From JAXHNE01 sp038316995 (GTDB taxonomy: Bacteria; Patescibacteriota; Saccharimonadia; Saccharimonadales; JAXHNE01), in the NCBI GenBank assembly GCA_038316995.1, contig JBBQAZ010000028.1, positions 1 through 10,400 on the forward strand: a DNA stretch of 10,400 bases. Reading direction: 5' to 3'. Below are positions 1 through 6,452 of this stretch, piece by piece. Made by a program: the position numbers and the translations under genes. How positions within the stretch are numbered: the first letter of the stretch is position 1; every line of letters starts with the position of its first letter. The notes below the pieces were generated by a model that made no database searches, had not been told where the DNA came from, and saw only the letters and a program-made list of their open reading frames with translations.

Positions 1-1663
1 CGATATCGCCAATTCCTTCAATACTTCTGAGTTCATCAAAACTTGCAGTGCCAAGTGAATCAAGGTTCTTGAAATGGCGAGCTAGTTCTTGTGCGGTTTG
101 CGCCCCAACATGTCTGATACCAAGACCAAAAATAAATCTACCGAGCTTAGGTGAACGCTTTTCATTTATAGCATTTATAAGATTTTTGGCTGACAGCTCC
201 GCAAATCGATCAAGTTTAACAAGCTGCTCATCAGTCAGTAAATAAATGTCGGCAATATCTCGTACATAACCTGCTTCAATAAGTGCAATTACGTTTTTTT
301 CGCCAAGCGTATCAATGTCCAGCGCTACTTTACTTGCGAAATGTGTGAGTGCGCGCTTGAGTAGAATTGACCCAGAAGCGCTCTTGGTGCGATATACCAC
401 TTCACCTTCCGGTCTCATAAACTCCATGTCCGGAAACTGCTTTTCAAGAACCGATTCCATATTGTACCTTCTTGCATCCTTTGGCCGGAATTCTTTCAGC
501 ACGCGGTCCACTTGTGGAATAATATCGCCAGCCTTAAATATAACTACGGTATCGCCAATTCTTATATCTTTACGCTCTATTTCGTCGGCATTATGCAGAC
601 TGGCATGCTGAACAGTCGTTCCGGCAACCACAACAGGATCAAACACAGCAACAGGCGTGGCAGCGCCTGTACGCCCAATACTTATTTCTATGTCTTTTAC
701 GATAGTTGTTGCTTCTTCTGCAGGATATTTATATGCAAAAGCTCCTCGTGGATTTTTCCCCACCGTCCCTAATGCTTGCTGTAGTGAACGGTCATCAATT
801 TTAACAACTATACCGTCAGTATGATAGGCGAGTCGCGCGCGTTTCGATTCAAAAGATTTTGCATATTCCAAAACCATTTCCAAGCTTGATTCACCGTGAG
901 CTTCTGAATTTATGAAAAACCCAAGTTCAGCTGCAACCTTATAAGCATAGGTATTTGTTGGAATATCCTTTGCATCTTCGCGTAATACATCATATGCGTG
1001 GAATTTTAGTGGCCTTGCTGCAACCAGTTTTGAGTCTAGTTGACGAATTGTGCCAGCTGCAAGGTTTCTTGGGTTCATATACTGAGCTTCGCCATCAGAT
1101 TCTCGCTGCTTATTTAGATCATCAAAGTCGTCCTTATACATTACAATTTCACCGCGTACTTCTGTATAGCCTTTAGCAAACGGATGGTTATATAGACGAA
1201 GCGGCACCATTGAAATTGTCTTTACATTTTGGGTCACCACCTCTCCTACAAAGCCGTCGCCCCTGGTAACTGCTCGAACAAGCAATCCGTCTTGATAGTG
1301 CAGTGCGCAAGCAAGCCCATCCTTTTTAGAATCTACCCAAAACTTAGCACTGGCCACACCAGTATCAAGTTTCTTTATTCTCTCAAACCAAGCCTTTGCT
1401 TCTTCTACGCCAAAACAATCAAGTAAACTAATCATGCGTTGGGTGTGTTCAAATTTTTCAAATTTATTCAGTGGCGCTCCGCCAACTCTCTGAGTTGGAC
1501 TATCGCTTGAAATAATAGACGGATCTTCTGCTTCAATTCCCTTCAACTCGGCAACTAAACTGTCGTAGACTGCATCGCTAACAGTTGGACTATCTTTTAC
1601 ATAATAATCATGTCCATATTTGTTAAGTGTATCGACCAACTCACGGTAGCGCTCTTTGCTCAT
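1..1663 (-). CDS. ligA: NAD-dependent DNA ligase LigA (3' end outside the window)
   Basis: This is the replicative DNA ligase, which seals nicks in double-stranded DNA using NAD+. About 554 residues are present; the family is usually about 670, so the last helix-hairpin-helix part and the BRCT domain lie beyond position 1. Visible in order: an N-terminal Ia-like segment with D-Y-Y, the SPTQRVGG motif near residue 55, the adenylation motif K-K-D-G with catalytic Lys113, DGIVVKI from residue 283, AYKYPAE, and GRTG..TPVAVF leading into the OB fold. HhH repeats follow, with LGIRHVG near the end. Oddly, the zinc-finger region (about residues 400-432) has no cysteine. The ATG overlaps the upstream stop by 4 nt (ATGA), so translation is probably coupled; the ribosome site is weak (AGAAAG). 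Identification is certain. Confidence 0.97.
   Translation of the reverse strand, partial: MSKERYRELVDTLNKYGHDYYVKDSPTVSDAVYDSLVAELKGIEAEDPSIISSDSPTQRVGGAPLNKFEKFEHTQRMISLLDCFGVEEAKAWFERIKKLDTGVASAKFWVDSKKDGLACALHYQDGLLVRAVTRGDGFVGEVVTQNVKTISMVPLRLYNHPFAKGYTEVRGEIVMYKDDFDDLNKQRESDGEAQYMNPRNLAAGTIRQLDSKLVAARPLKFHAYDVLREDAKDIPTNTYAYKVAAELGFFINSEAHGESSLEMVLEYAKSFESKRARLAYHTDGIVVKIDDRSLQQALGTVGKNPRGAFAYKYPAEEATTIVKDIEISIGRTGAATPVAVFDPVVVAGTTVQHASLHNADEIERKDIRIGDTVVIFKAGDIIPQVDRVLKEFRPKDARRYNMESVLEKQFPDMEFMRPEGEVVYRTKSASGSILLKRALTHFASKVALDIDTLGEKNVIALIEAGYVRDIADIYLLTDEQLVKLDRFAELSAKNLINAINEKRSPKLGRFIFGLGIRHVGAQTAQELARHFKNLDSLGTASFDELRSIEGIGDI
368..466 (-). other. LigA zinc-finger region lacking all four cysteines
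   Basis: Canonical LigA has a Cys4 zinc finger between the OB fold and the HhH domain, usually as C-P-x-C-G then R-C-x-N..C-P-A-Q. The flanking landmarks are intact here: AGDIIPQV before, then R-P-E-G-E and L-x-H-F-A-S. The two cysteine pairs are replaced by F-P-D-M and Y-R-T-K-S-A-S-G. The frame is continuous with no stop, so this is substitution and not a frameshift. Confidence 0.85.
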
Positions 1664-2628
1664 AAAAGCTTTCTATAAAGTTCGTATAAATATGCATGCG
1701 CAATAAGAAGACCCAGGTTCCCAAGGACAAAAAACACTCCCTGAGCTATAACACTCGCGTAAATAATAATTGGGAGCATTATGGTGATCAGAAATAACAG
1801 CAAAGCAATCGGCAGAAACAGCAGTTTGCGCACTACCAACATGCGCCGGTTCAGAACCAACTGGCGTGCAGAACGTAGTGCTTGCATCGGCGTGACATCT
1901 GGCAAAGTCACGATATACAGCGCAAAAATGGATGAAGTAATCATATACAGGGAAAGTAGTGCAAGCCCAATGAAAAGAAGCAACCAAATTATCTGCTCCA
2001 ATCCCGTTACGGCAATTCCATTACTTATCACAATGCTATAAAGCAAATTACCAATGATTAACGGGACTAACTGAAGCAAAATAACAAACAAAACTAACAT
2101 GAATGGAACTATTGGATACATCCCCTTGTAGTAAGCATTCTTGAGCCGAGGCTTTTGCTTGGCATGAGTTTGTCGTAGTGACCAAATGATTGCCAGTCCA
2201 TTAAATAGCAGCAGTAAAAGCCCGTAAAGGTTTGCGACATCACTTGTGCCGCCACTTCCAGAAGTAACCAAAACACCAAGCAGTGTTATGCCGGTAAGCA
2301 GGACCGATTGATTACCCGTTAACTGCTCAACAATACTTTTTGTATCTTGGAACCCACCAGAAAAAACTGAAAACCCACTAACAAAAATAAGAGTAAATAT
2401 AATCTGTACAGCAATAATTCCTAAAAAAAGTCGTTTATTTTGAATTATATGCTTATAAGCTGAAACAAATATTCGCCTTGCCTTAGGAATCGGTTTTGTA
2501 GCCGGTTTGATTTTCTTGTGTAAACGCAATGTCTTGTAGGTGGATGGTGTTATCGTGCGCTGTTTAGCTGTTTTTTTAGGGGTTTTTATGACCTTTTTTG
2601 ATGCATTCGCAGACTTCTTCGTTGCCAT
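1660..2628 (-). CDS. polytopic membrane protein with Lys-rich N-terminus, unknown function
   Basis: A 322-residue protein. The first 65 residues are strongly basic (many KK and PK pairs). About six or seven hydrophobic segments follow, near residues 68-89, 108-123, 131-151, 171-196, 212-240, 266-292 and 294-316. A cytoplasmic-looking loop at 243-258 reads P-D-V-T-P-M-Q-A-L-R-S-A, resembling the P-x2-ALxxS..LV loop of DUF975/YesL-like membrane proteins; that resemblance is suggestive only. The start overlaps the htpX stop by one base (TAATG) and its own stop overlaps the ligA start (ATGA). It is therefore translationally embedded between a membrane protease and the DNA ligase. No catalytic motif is visible and I do not assign a function. 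Confidence 0.85.
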   Translation of the reverse strand: MATKKSANASKKVIKTPKKTAKQRTITPSTYKTLRLHKKIKPATKPIPKARRIFVSAYKHIIQNKRLFLGIIAVQIIFTLIFVSGFSVFSGGFQDTKSIVEQLTGNQSVLLTGITLLGVLVTSGSGGTSDVANLYGLLLLLFNGLAIIWSLRQTHAKQKPRLKNAYYKGMYPIVPFMLVLFVILLQLVPLIIGNLLYSIVISNGIAVTGLEQIIWLLLFIGLALLSLYMITSSIFALYIVTLPDVTPMQALRSARQLVLNRRMLVVRKLLFLPIALLLFLITIMLPIIIYASVIAQGVFFVLGNLGLLIAHAYLYELYRKLL

Positions 2629-3503
2629 TATGCGGCAGTCTCCATCTTTCGGAGCCTTCTGACGCGTTCTTCTACGGGAGGATGAGTGCTAAAAAGTCCT
2701 GATAGACTAGATTTTTTAAGCGGATTAGCAAAAAATAAATGAGCAGTTGAAGAGTTTTGTTTTTGCATTACGCTTCCATATGCTCCAATTTTTTCAAGAG
2801 CACGGGCTAAACCCTCAGGATACCTTGTAGAAAGTGCGCCAGTCGCGTCTGCAAGGTACTCTCGTTTCCTAGAAATTGCTAGCTGAATCATAGTCGCAAT
2901 AATTGGGGCTAGAATTGCGCCAACAATACCTATGGCAAACATAAACATCCCAGATTTCGAATCCTCACTATCTCTAAACCATGCCATGCGCAGCATGATA
3001 TCTGCCATAATCGCAATGACTGCAACTAACGCAAAGGCAATCATGGAAACTCTTATATCATAATTTTTTACATGTCCAAGTTCATGAGCCATAACGCCTT
3101 CCAGCTCTTGATCGTCCATGATTTCAAGTATTCCAGTCGTAGCAGCTACTGCAGCATTATTCGGATCTCGGCCCGTTGCAAATGCATTCGGAGCAGGATC
3201 GTTCATTATATACACTTTTGGCATTGGCATACCTTCTGTAATGCTCAAGTTCTCTACGATGCGCCATAACCGAGGATTATCGCTCTTTTGAATTTCCTTA
3301 GCCTTGTTTACTGCCAGCGCCATCTTACTTCCGGCGTAATATGTCACCAAAGCGTATATTCCAGCTCCAGTTAGAACAAATGGTGTAACCATCGGTTCAC
3401 CAACGTAAAGCGAAAATAACCAAGAAAGACCAGTGACAAGTGCAATAAACAGCACCATCAATAATACCGTTTTGCGCTTATTGGCTGCAATTTGGCTATA
3501 CAC
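2628..3503 (-). CDS. htpX: membrane zinc metalloprotease HtpX (M48 family)
   Basis: HtpX is an integral membrane, zinc-dependent endopeptidase that degrades damaged membrane proteins with its active site facing the cytoplasm. The sequence shows two N-terminal membrane segments (about 12-32 and 38-57), the N-A-F-A-T-G motif at 106-111, and H-E-L-G-H at 140-144 with catalytic Glu141. Two further hydrophobic segments follow (about 153-171 and 187-210), then the third zinc ligand Glu215 in S-R-K-R-E-Y-L-A-D. At 291 residues it is full length. The start is GTG, supported by GAGG 8 nt upstream. It lies 32 nt after lemA, a pairing common in bacteria, and overlaps the next gene by one base. All catalytic residues are present. 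Confidence 0.96.
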   Translation of the reverse strand: MYSQIAANKRKTVLLMVLFIALVTGLSWLFSLYVGEPMVTPFVLTGAGIYALVTYYAGSKMALAVNKAKEIQKSDNPRLWRIVENLSITEGMPMPKVYIMNDPAPNAFATGRDPNNAAVAATTGILEIMDDQELEGVMAHELGHVKNYDIRVSMIAFALVAVIAIMADIMLRMAWFRDSEDSKSGMFMFAIGIVGAILAPIIATMIQLAISRKREYLADATGALSTRYPEGLARALEKIGAYGSVMQKQNSSTAHLFFANPLKKSSLSGLFSTHPPVEERVRRLRKMETAA

Positions 3504-3535
3504 TTAGTTTACCTCTTAATTTCTACTAAAATGGA

Positions 3536-4093
3536 TTAAAATTTAACCGCAGTTGGATTGGCGATCTTTGCAGATTCATCCTCGTCGACTTCAAAGAATT
3601 CGCGCTTAGTAAATCCAAGCATACCAGCAAATATGTTTGTAGGAAATACCTGAATCTTTATATTTAGGTCTCTTGCAGAACCGTTATAAAACCGTCGTGA
3701 CGCCTGTACCTTATCTTCGGTATCAACTAGCTCTTCTTGTAGGTGTTTAAAGTTATCATTCGCCTTTAGATCTGGGTAAGCCTCTGCGACCGCAAACAAG
3801 CTCTTCATTGCGCCGGTGAACATGTTGTCAGCTTCTGCGGTTTCTTTAACGCCGTCTGCGCTTAAAAGAGCACTACGAGCTTTAGTTACTTGTTCAAACA
3901 CTCCACTTTCGTGTTTAGCATATCCCTTCACGGTCTCAATTAGATTAGGAATCAAATCTGCACGTCTTTTAAGCTGAACAGTGATGTCGCTCCACGCTTC
4001 ATCAACACGCACATTTGCTTTAACTAAACCGTTGTACATGCCTATCACAACAACAGCCAGCACCACAACAATCGCAAGAATTATAAATAACAT
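3536..4093 (-). CDS. lemA: LemA family membrane protein
   Basis: A 185-residue LemA protein. It has one N-terminal membrane segment (residues 2-20) followed by the family's long helical domain. Recognisable stretches are N-V-R-V-D-E-A-W-S-D at about 27-36, Q-L-K-R-R-A-D-L-I-P-N-L at 40-51, a central R-x-F-Y-N-G-S-A-R-D-L-N, and the C-terminal F-P-x-N-I-F-A-G-M-L-G-F. The biochemical role of LemA is unsettled; it is often found beside HtpX-type proteases, as here, and may organise membrane protein complexes. A clear AAGGAG ribosome site lies just before the ATG. It is the first gene of the lemA-htpX-membrane protein-ligA operon. Confidence 0.97.
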   Translation of the reverse strand: MLFIILAIVVVLAVVVIGMYNGLVKANVRVDEAWSDITVQLKRRADLIPNLIETVKGYAKHESGVFEQVTKARSALLSADGVKETAEADNMFTGAMKSLFAVAEAYPDLKANDNFKHLQEELVDTEDKVQASRRFYNGSARDLNIKIQVFPTNIFAGMLGFTKREFFEVDEDESAKIANPTAVKF

Positions 4094-4121
4094 TTTTTCT
4101 CCTTAGTAACTTATACCTATT

Positions 4122-4130
4122 AGTATAGCA
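4122..4130 (-). promoter_or_regulatory. extended -10 promoter of the lemA operon
   Basis: On the minus strand this reads TG-C-TATACT, an extended -10 element 28 nt upstream of the lemA ATG. No good -35 is visible at 17 nt. A TATAC..GTATA inverted repeat overlaps it (about 4112-4127), and a similar arrangement precedes the 84-residue gene at 6730-6749. Confidence 0.5.
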
Positions 4131-4156
4131 AAATTAACTATAAATATTACGTTTTT

Positions 4157-4175
4157 GTGGGCGAGGAGGGGCTTG
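4157..4175 (-). repeat. second copy of the tRNA-Leu 3' end (18 of 19 bases)
   Basis: Bases 4157-4175 repeat 4320-4338, the 3' acceptor and T-arm strand of tRNA-Leu, with a single mismatch (4171 G against 4334 A). No tRNA body accompanies this copy. It could be the far end of an old integration event at the tRNA, or the remnant of a tandem tRNA duplication. Confidence 0.7.
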
Positions 4176-4280
4176 TGCTAAAAGTGCTCGCTCGAAACCA
4201 GAGTTTCTCGTTCGGCCAAGCAAGGAAAACTCAAACTGCCACTGGCAGTTTTCGACCCTAGGGTTCAAATCTCGTTCATA
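4176..4280. other. hairpin-rich non-coding stretch between tRNA 3'-end copies
   Basis: No ORF is convincing here. The stretch looks more GC-rich than its flanks and holds two short hairpins, GAAAC/GTTTC (4194-4207) and AAACTGCC/GGCAGTTT with a 3-nt loop (4233-4251). It also has a repeated TCTCGTTC (4206-4213 and 4270-4277) and a T-loop-like GGTTCAAATC (4262-4271, plus strand) without a matching stem. It may be tRNA debris or an unrecognised structured RNA. Confidence 0.4.
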
Positions 4281-4318
4281 AAATATAAACTCCAGACATA
4301 AGTCAGGTGTTTATATTT
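4281..4318 (-). terminator. hairpin directly after tRNA-Leu, likely terminator
   Basis: Arms of 10, 2 and 3 base pairs separated by two 1x1 mismatches enclose an ATAA loop; the outer arm is AAATATAAAC/GTTTATATTT. It starts at the final A of the tRNA CCA end, and a T-rich tail follows on the minus strand. It probably ends or helps process the tRNA-Cys/tRNA-Leu transcript. The AT-rich outer stem makes it a weak terminator. Confidence 0.5.
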
Positions 4319-4404
4319 GGTGGGCGAGGAGGGACTTGAACCCTCAAGACCGTTAGGTCACATGATTTTAAGTCGTGCGCGTATACCAATTCCGCCACTC
4401 GCCC
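4318..4404 (-). tRNA. tRNA-Leu (anticodon UAA), CCA encoded
   Basis: The cloverleaf is complete. The 7-bp acceptor is GGGCGAG/CTCGCCC with discriminator A and encoded CCA. The D-loop contains the usual GG, the anticodon loop is CTTAAAA, the long variable arm has GACC/GGTC paired, and the T-arm is GAGGG-TTCAAGT-CCCTC, all canonical for class II tRNA-Leu. One flaw is a C-A mismatch in the middle of the anticodon stem (C29-A41). It lies 21 nt after tRNA-Cys and is probably co-transcribed, although a perfect TATAAT sits between them at 4417-4422. Confidence 0.96.
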
Positions 4405-4425
4405 GTCATGATTTTAATTATAAAT

Positions 4426-4499
4426 TGGAGGTGCGTACGGGTAACGCTCCCGTCTAGCAGCTTTTGCAGAGCTGTGCCTAACTTCTCGGCCAACGCACC
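4426..4499 (-). tRNA. tRNA-Cys (anticodon GCA) with a non-canonical T-loop, CCA encoded
   Basis: All stems pair perfectly: acceptor GGTGCGT/ACGCACC, D-stem GCC/GGC, anticodon stem CAGCT/AGCTG, T-stem ACGGG/CCCGT. The anticodon loop CTGCAAA gives GCA, and the discriminator is U, the main identity element for CysRS. The variable region CTAG and G15/G48 match E. coli tRNA-Cys. The T-loop is AGCGTTA in place of TTCRANY, and D-loop position 18 is A, not G. G19 and C56 are kept, and 54/58 change from T-A to A-T. The intact stems argue against a pseudogene. Covariance models may score it low. Confidence 0.9.
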
Positions 4500-4508
4500 A
4501 TCCGAGTA

Positions 4509-4517
4509 ATTGTATCA
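4509..4517 (-). promoter_or_regulatory. extended -10 promoter for the tRNA-Cys/tRNA-Leu unit
   Basis: TG-A-TACAAT on the minus strand ends 9 nt before the tRNA-Cys 5' end, so transcription would start a few bases before the mature tRNA. No clear -35 is visible. Confidence 0.5.
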
Positions 4518-4530
4518 AATAATTTCAGTT

Positions 4531-4821
4531 TCATCTTTTTAGCGCGTCGCTGTGTTCCAACCACATCCCTAAATGACCAATGCAACGAAACAATTCGTGT
4601 TCATCTAGTGGTCCATCAGGTCCTTCAGGTATAATACTTCTAACAGCCTCGGGATTAATGCCTCCATCTAATCGAACTCTTTGTGCGAAATAGCGTAATT
4701 CTTCAGCGGCTGGCTCGCCCCATACTTGAGCAATCGCCCGAATATCATATTGGCAAATCGGCAAATCATTACCTCTTAGTTCGTGTCGGGTTTCTGGAAT
4801 TCTTTCAAATTTACTTAACAT
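4531..4821 (-). CDS. small protein of unknown function (96 aa)
   Basis: A soluble-looking 96-residue protein with no membrane segment and two cysteines (C23 and C80). The middle (about 28-48) looks helical (A-I-A-Q-V-W-G-E-P-A-A-E-E-L), and there is a Gly/Pro-rich turn at 65-70. I do not recognise a family. The start is well supported by GGAGTGAT immediately before ATG, resembling the complement of the 16S 3' end. A promoter (TTGACC-17-TAGTAT) lies at 4890-4918. A terminator-like hairpin sits between that promoter and the ribosome site, so expression may be controlled by attenuation. The tRNA genes follow on the same strand with their own promoter. Confidence 0.75.
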   Translation of the reverse strand: MLSKFERIPETRHELRGNDLPICQYDIRAIAQVWGEPAAEELRYFAQRVRLDGGINPEAVRSIIPEGPDGPLDEHELFRCIGHLGMWLEHSDALKR

Positions 4822-4832
4822 ATCACTCCAAT

Positions 4833-4856
4833 AAAAAATGCTCTTATCGGAGCATT
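4833..4856 (-). terminator. terminator-like hairpin in the leader of the 96-aa gene
   Basis: On the minus strand AATGCTC pairs with GAGCATT across a 6-nt loop, followed by a run of T. Only about 11 nt separate the T run from the ATG, and the run abuts the ribosome site. The nearest recognisable promoter is upstream of the hairpin, so this is either a leader attenuator or the terminator of the AbrB-like gene ending at 4932. Confidence 0.6.
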
Positions 4857-4889
4857 CAAATAATTAATAATTTCGCAAAACAAGCTTAT

Positions 4890-4918
4890 ATACTACCGCT
4901 AAATTGTTATTAGGTCAA
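4890..4918 (-). promoter_or_regulatory. sigma70-like promoter for the 96-aa gene
   Basis: The -35 is TTGACC (4913-4918), the spacer is 17 nt and the -10 is TAGTAT (4890-4895). The predicted start lies near 4883, giving a leader of about 60 nt that contains the 4833-4856 hairpin. Confidence 0.6.
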
Positions 4919-4931
4919 TAGTTTGAGAGGG

Positions 4932-5108
4932 TTACTGCTTCCAATCTGACACTATTAGCTTGTTCCCTTGTTTTTTGATAGATATTTTTTGGCCTTTCCT
5001 CCACCCCAACTCTCGCATGAGCTTTATAGGAATAGACGTCGAATACGTTCCAGCATTATTCTGCGTAATAACTCTGGTATCTTCTTGCCCAATTCTCTTT
5101 GTACCCAC
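4932..5108 (-). CDS. AbrB/MazE-type (SpoVT-AbrB) DNA-binding protein
   Basis: A 58-residue protein with the swapped-hairpin AbrB fold signature: a beta strand R-V-I-T-Q, then G-T-Y-S-T-S-I-P-I-K, the helix L-M-R-E-L-G-W-R-K-G-Q, and strands K-I-S-I-K and N-K-L-I-V-S-D. It matches the family pattern in order and length. Such proteins dimerise to bind DNA as transition-state regulators or as the antitoxin of MazEF/VapBC modules. The start is GTG with GGAG 5 nt upstream, and an in-frame TGA further upstream excludes a longer form. No toxin gene is adjacent: upstream is the CAP protein after a terminator, downstream the 96-residue protein. Small size and the GTG start make it easy to miss. Confidence 0.85.
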   Translation of the reverse strand: MGTKRIGQEDTRVITQNNAGTYSTSIPIKLMRELGWRKGQKISIKKQGNKLIVSDWKQ

Positions 5109-5158
5109 ATCTACTCCATATCATTTACTGATTTCACAATATATTTAGATCTTATCAC

Positions 5159-5194
5159 AAAAGCGGATTAAAAGCTGATATAAATCCGCTTTTT
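5159..5194 (-). terminator. terminator after the CAP-domain gene
   Basis: An 11-bp perfect stem, AAAAGCGGATT/AATCCGCTTTT, with a 13-nt loop, lies about 50 nt past the CAP gene stop. Its A/T-rich ends give a T run on either strand, so it could work in both directions. Confidence 0.8.
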
Positions 5195-5242
5195 CAAATT
5201 TAGTTATCAACATCAGACATAGACCAACTCAGCGTTTAAAAA

Positions 5243-6451
5243 CTATCGCAAGTAGAAAACGTTGCCACGGCGAACTATAGCGTTATCACTTTTAATCCCG
5301 GCCTTGGCTGCCCCTGACAATCTATAGTCTGTTGATTGACCATAGCTGAACGAGACTTGCGCTTTGCCACCAGAGTTAGAGTTTCGTAAATACCACGTGT
5401 TACCTCTGACTATACCTATAGTATCTGTACCGTTGCCATCCCAGTCGCCCACAATAGGGCTGTCACTAGTTTTGCCGTAGCTAAAGCTAATTTCTGCATT
5501 TCCACCAGAGTTAGAGTTTCGTAAATACCACGTGTTGCCTCTGACAATACCTACAGTATCGGTACCGTTGCCATCCCAGTCGCCACAAATGGGCACATCG
5601 CCAGCTTGACCAAATTTAAACGTAATATCCGCGTTGCCGCCACCATGAGAATTTTTTATATAAAAATTGTTATTGGATGGTCTGTAAACTCCAGGAGTGT
5701 CTACTCCATCGCCATCCCAGTCGCAAATCAAACCAATATCTGTTGATTCACCGAAGCTATAGCTACTAATTGTTTCCGGTGCAGGAGTGTTACTTGATGG
5801 CTCACCCGCATATGATGGTGCATCATCCCATCTTCCGGCGCAGTTATTGCAGGTTGCGTATATTTGAACTGTCCAAAGCTTATTATTACTACTTTGGTAG
5901 CCTGCAGTTCCTACAAAATTGAATCTGTAGTTACCGGAATCATCTATGGTGGCATGATGGCCTGGGCTATTTAGATATTCTTGGAATACTGATGCCGAAG
6001 CGCCCATTAGGCCTGCTGAGCCTACATATGATAATCCAACGTTTTCGGCCATTGCTGTCCAGTTAGATCCATCTGAACAGGCATAGGAAACACTAGGTCC
6101 ATAGTTTGAGTGGTGTAGATTGTCCTTGTCGGACATTGTTTTTGCATGAATTCGTGCGAAATCTGTAATACAGCCAGAGCGGTATAGCGCACCTTTACCG
6201 TGTGATGCTCTGTGGTTATTGATTCTATTGTATTGATCTATCTCTACTGAATTACTGAGTCCAGAGCTTGATGCTTGAGAAAATACCAGTGTCAGTGCAC
6301 CAACGTTAGCAAAGACTAAAGCAAAGATAACCAGTGTGGTTCGTTTGAATTTAGATGCGAAGTTAATCTTTTTGTTTTTGTTTTTGTTTTTGTTGGGGGA
6401 TTTTGTTGAACGGGTTGAGCGAGTCTTTGGTGCTGTCTTTCTTTTTGCCAT
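5243..6451 (-). CDS. membrane-anchored CAP/SCP-domain protein with C-terminal DxDGxGxD repeats
   Basis: A 402-residue surface protein. Residues 1-38 are basic with a KN repeat (21-28), 39-60 form one membrane segment or uncleaved signal, and about 72-200 form a CAP (CRISP/antigen 5/PR-1) domain. Its landmarks are I-H-A-K-T-M near 101, D-N-L-H-H-S at 110-115, A-E-N-V-G at 135-139 and S-P-G-H-H-A-T-I at 162-169, which supply the usual His/Glu cavity. A linker (C201, C204) leads to FG-GAP/VCBS-like repeats from about 234. These have a 45-residue period and D-W-D-G-[DN]-G calcium-binding-type loops near 244, 291 and 336. A final degenerate copy ends in F-Y-L-R. The chain is probably exposed outside the cell. 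Bacterial CAP proteins lack a single agreed activity. Its ribosome site lies inside the preceding 84-residue gene, 1 nt away. Confidence 0.92.
   Translation of the reverse strand: MAKRKTAPKTRSTRSTKSPNKNKNKNKKINFASKFKRTTLVIFALVFANVGALTLVFSQASSSGLSNSVEIDQYNRINNHRASHGKGALYRSGCITDFARIHAKTMSDKDNLHHSNYGPSVSYACSDGSNWTAMAENVGLSYVGSAGLMGASASVFQEYLNSPGHHATIDDSGNYRFNFVGTAGYQSSNNKLWTVQIYATCNNCAGRWDDAPSYAGEPSSNTPAPETISSYSFGESTDIGLICDWDGDGVDTPGVYRPSNNNFYIKNSHGGGNADITFKFGQAGDVPICGDWDGNGTDTVGIVRGNTWYLRNSNSGGNAEISFSYGKTSDSPIVGDWDGNGTDTIGIVRGNTWYLRNSNSGGKAQVSFSYGQSTDYRLSGAAKAGIKSDNAIVRRGNVFYLR
5367..5591 (-). repeat. 135-bp tandem coding repeat within the CAP protein gene
   Basis: Two nearly identical stretches, offset by 135 bp (45 codons), encode the W-Y-L-R-N-S-N-S-G-G and G-D-W-D-G-N-G-T-D-T parts of neighbouring repeats; for example the same bases begin at 5367 and 5502. 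The high nucleotide identity points to recent duplication or gene conversion between repeats. Confidence 0.75.
6369..6392 (-). repeat. hexamer microsatellite (TTTTTG x4) encoding Lys-Asn repeats
   Basis: Four perfect tandem copies of TTTTTG. On the coding strand they give alternating Lys and Asn in the cytoplasmic tail of the CAP protein. A six-base unit keeps frame if copies are gained or lost. Confidence 0.85.
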
Positions 6452-6452
6452 T

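Noticed and set aside
1..1663. Several plus-strand frames of 60-100 codons across this region
   Set aside because: They are antisense shadows of ligA, whose minus frame is continuous and carries all family motifs.
4822..4931. T-box or known riboswitch in the leader of the 96-aa gene
   Set aside because: The leader is only about 60 nt and shows no T-box sequence or other conserved riboswitch core; only the terminator-like hairpin is supported.
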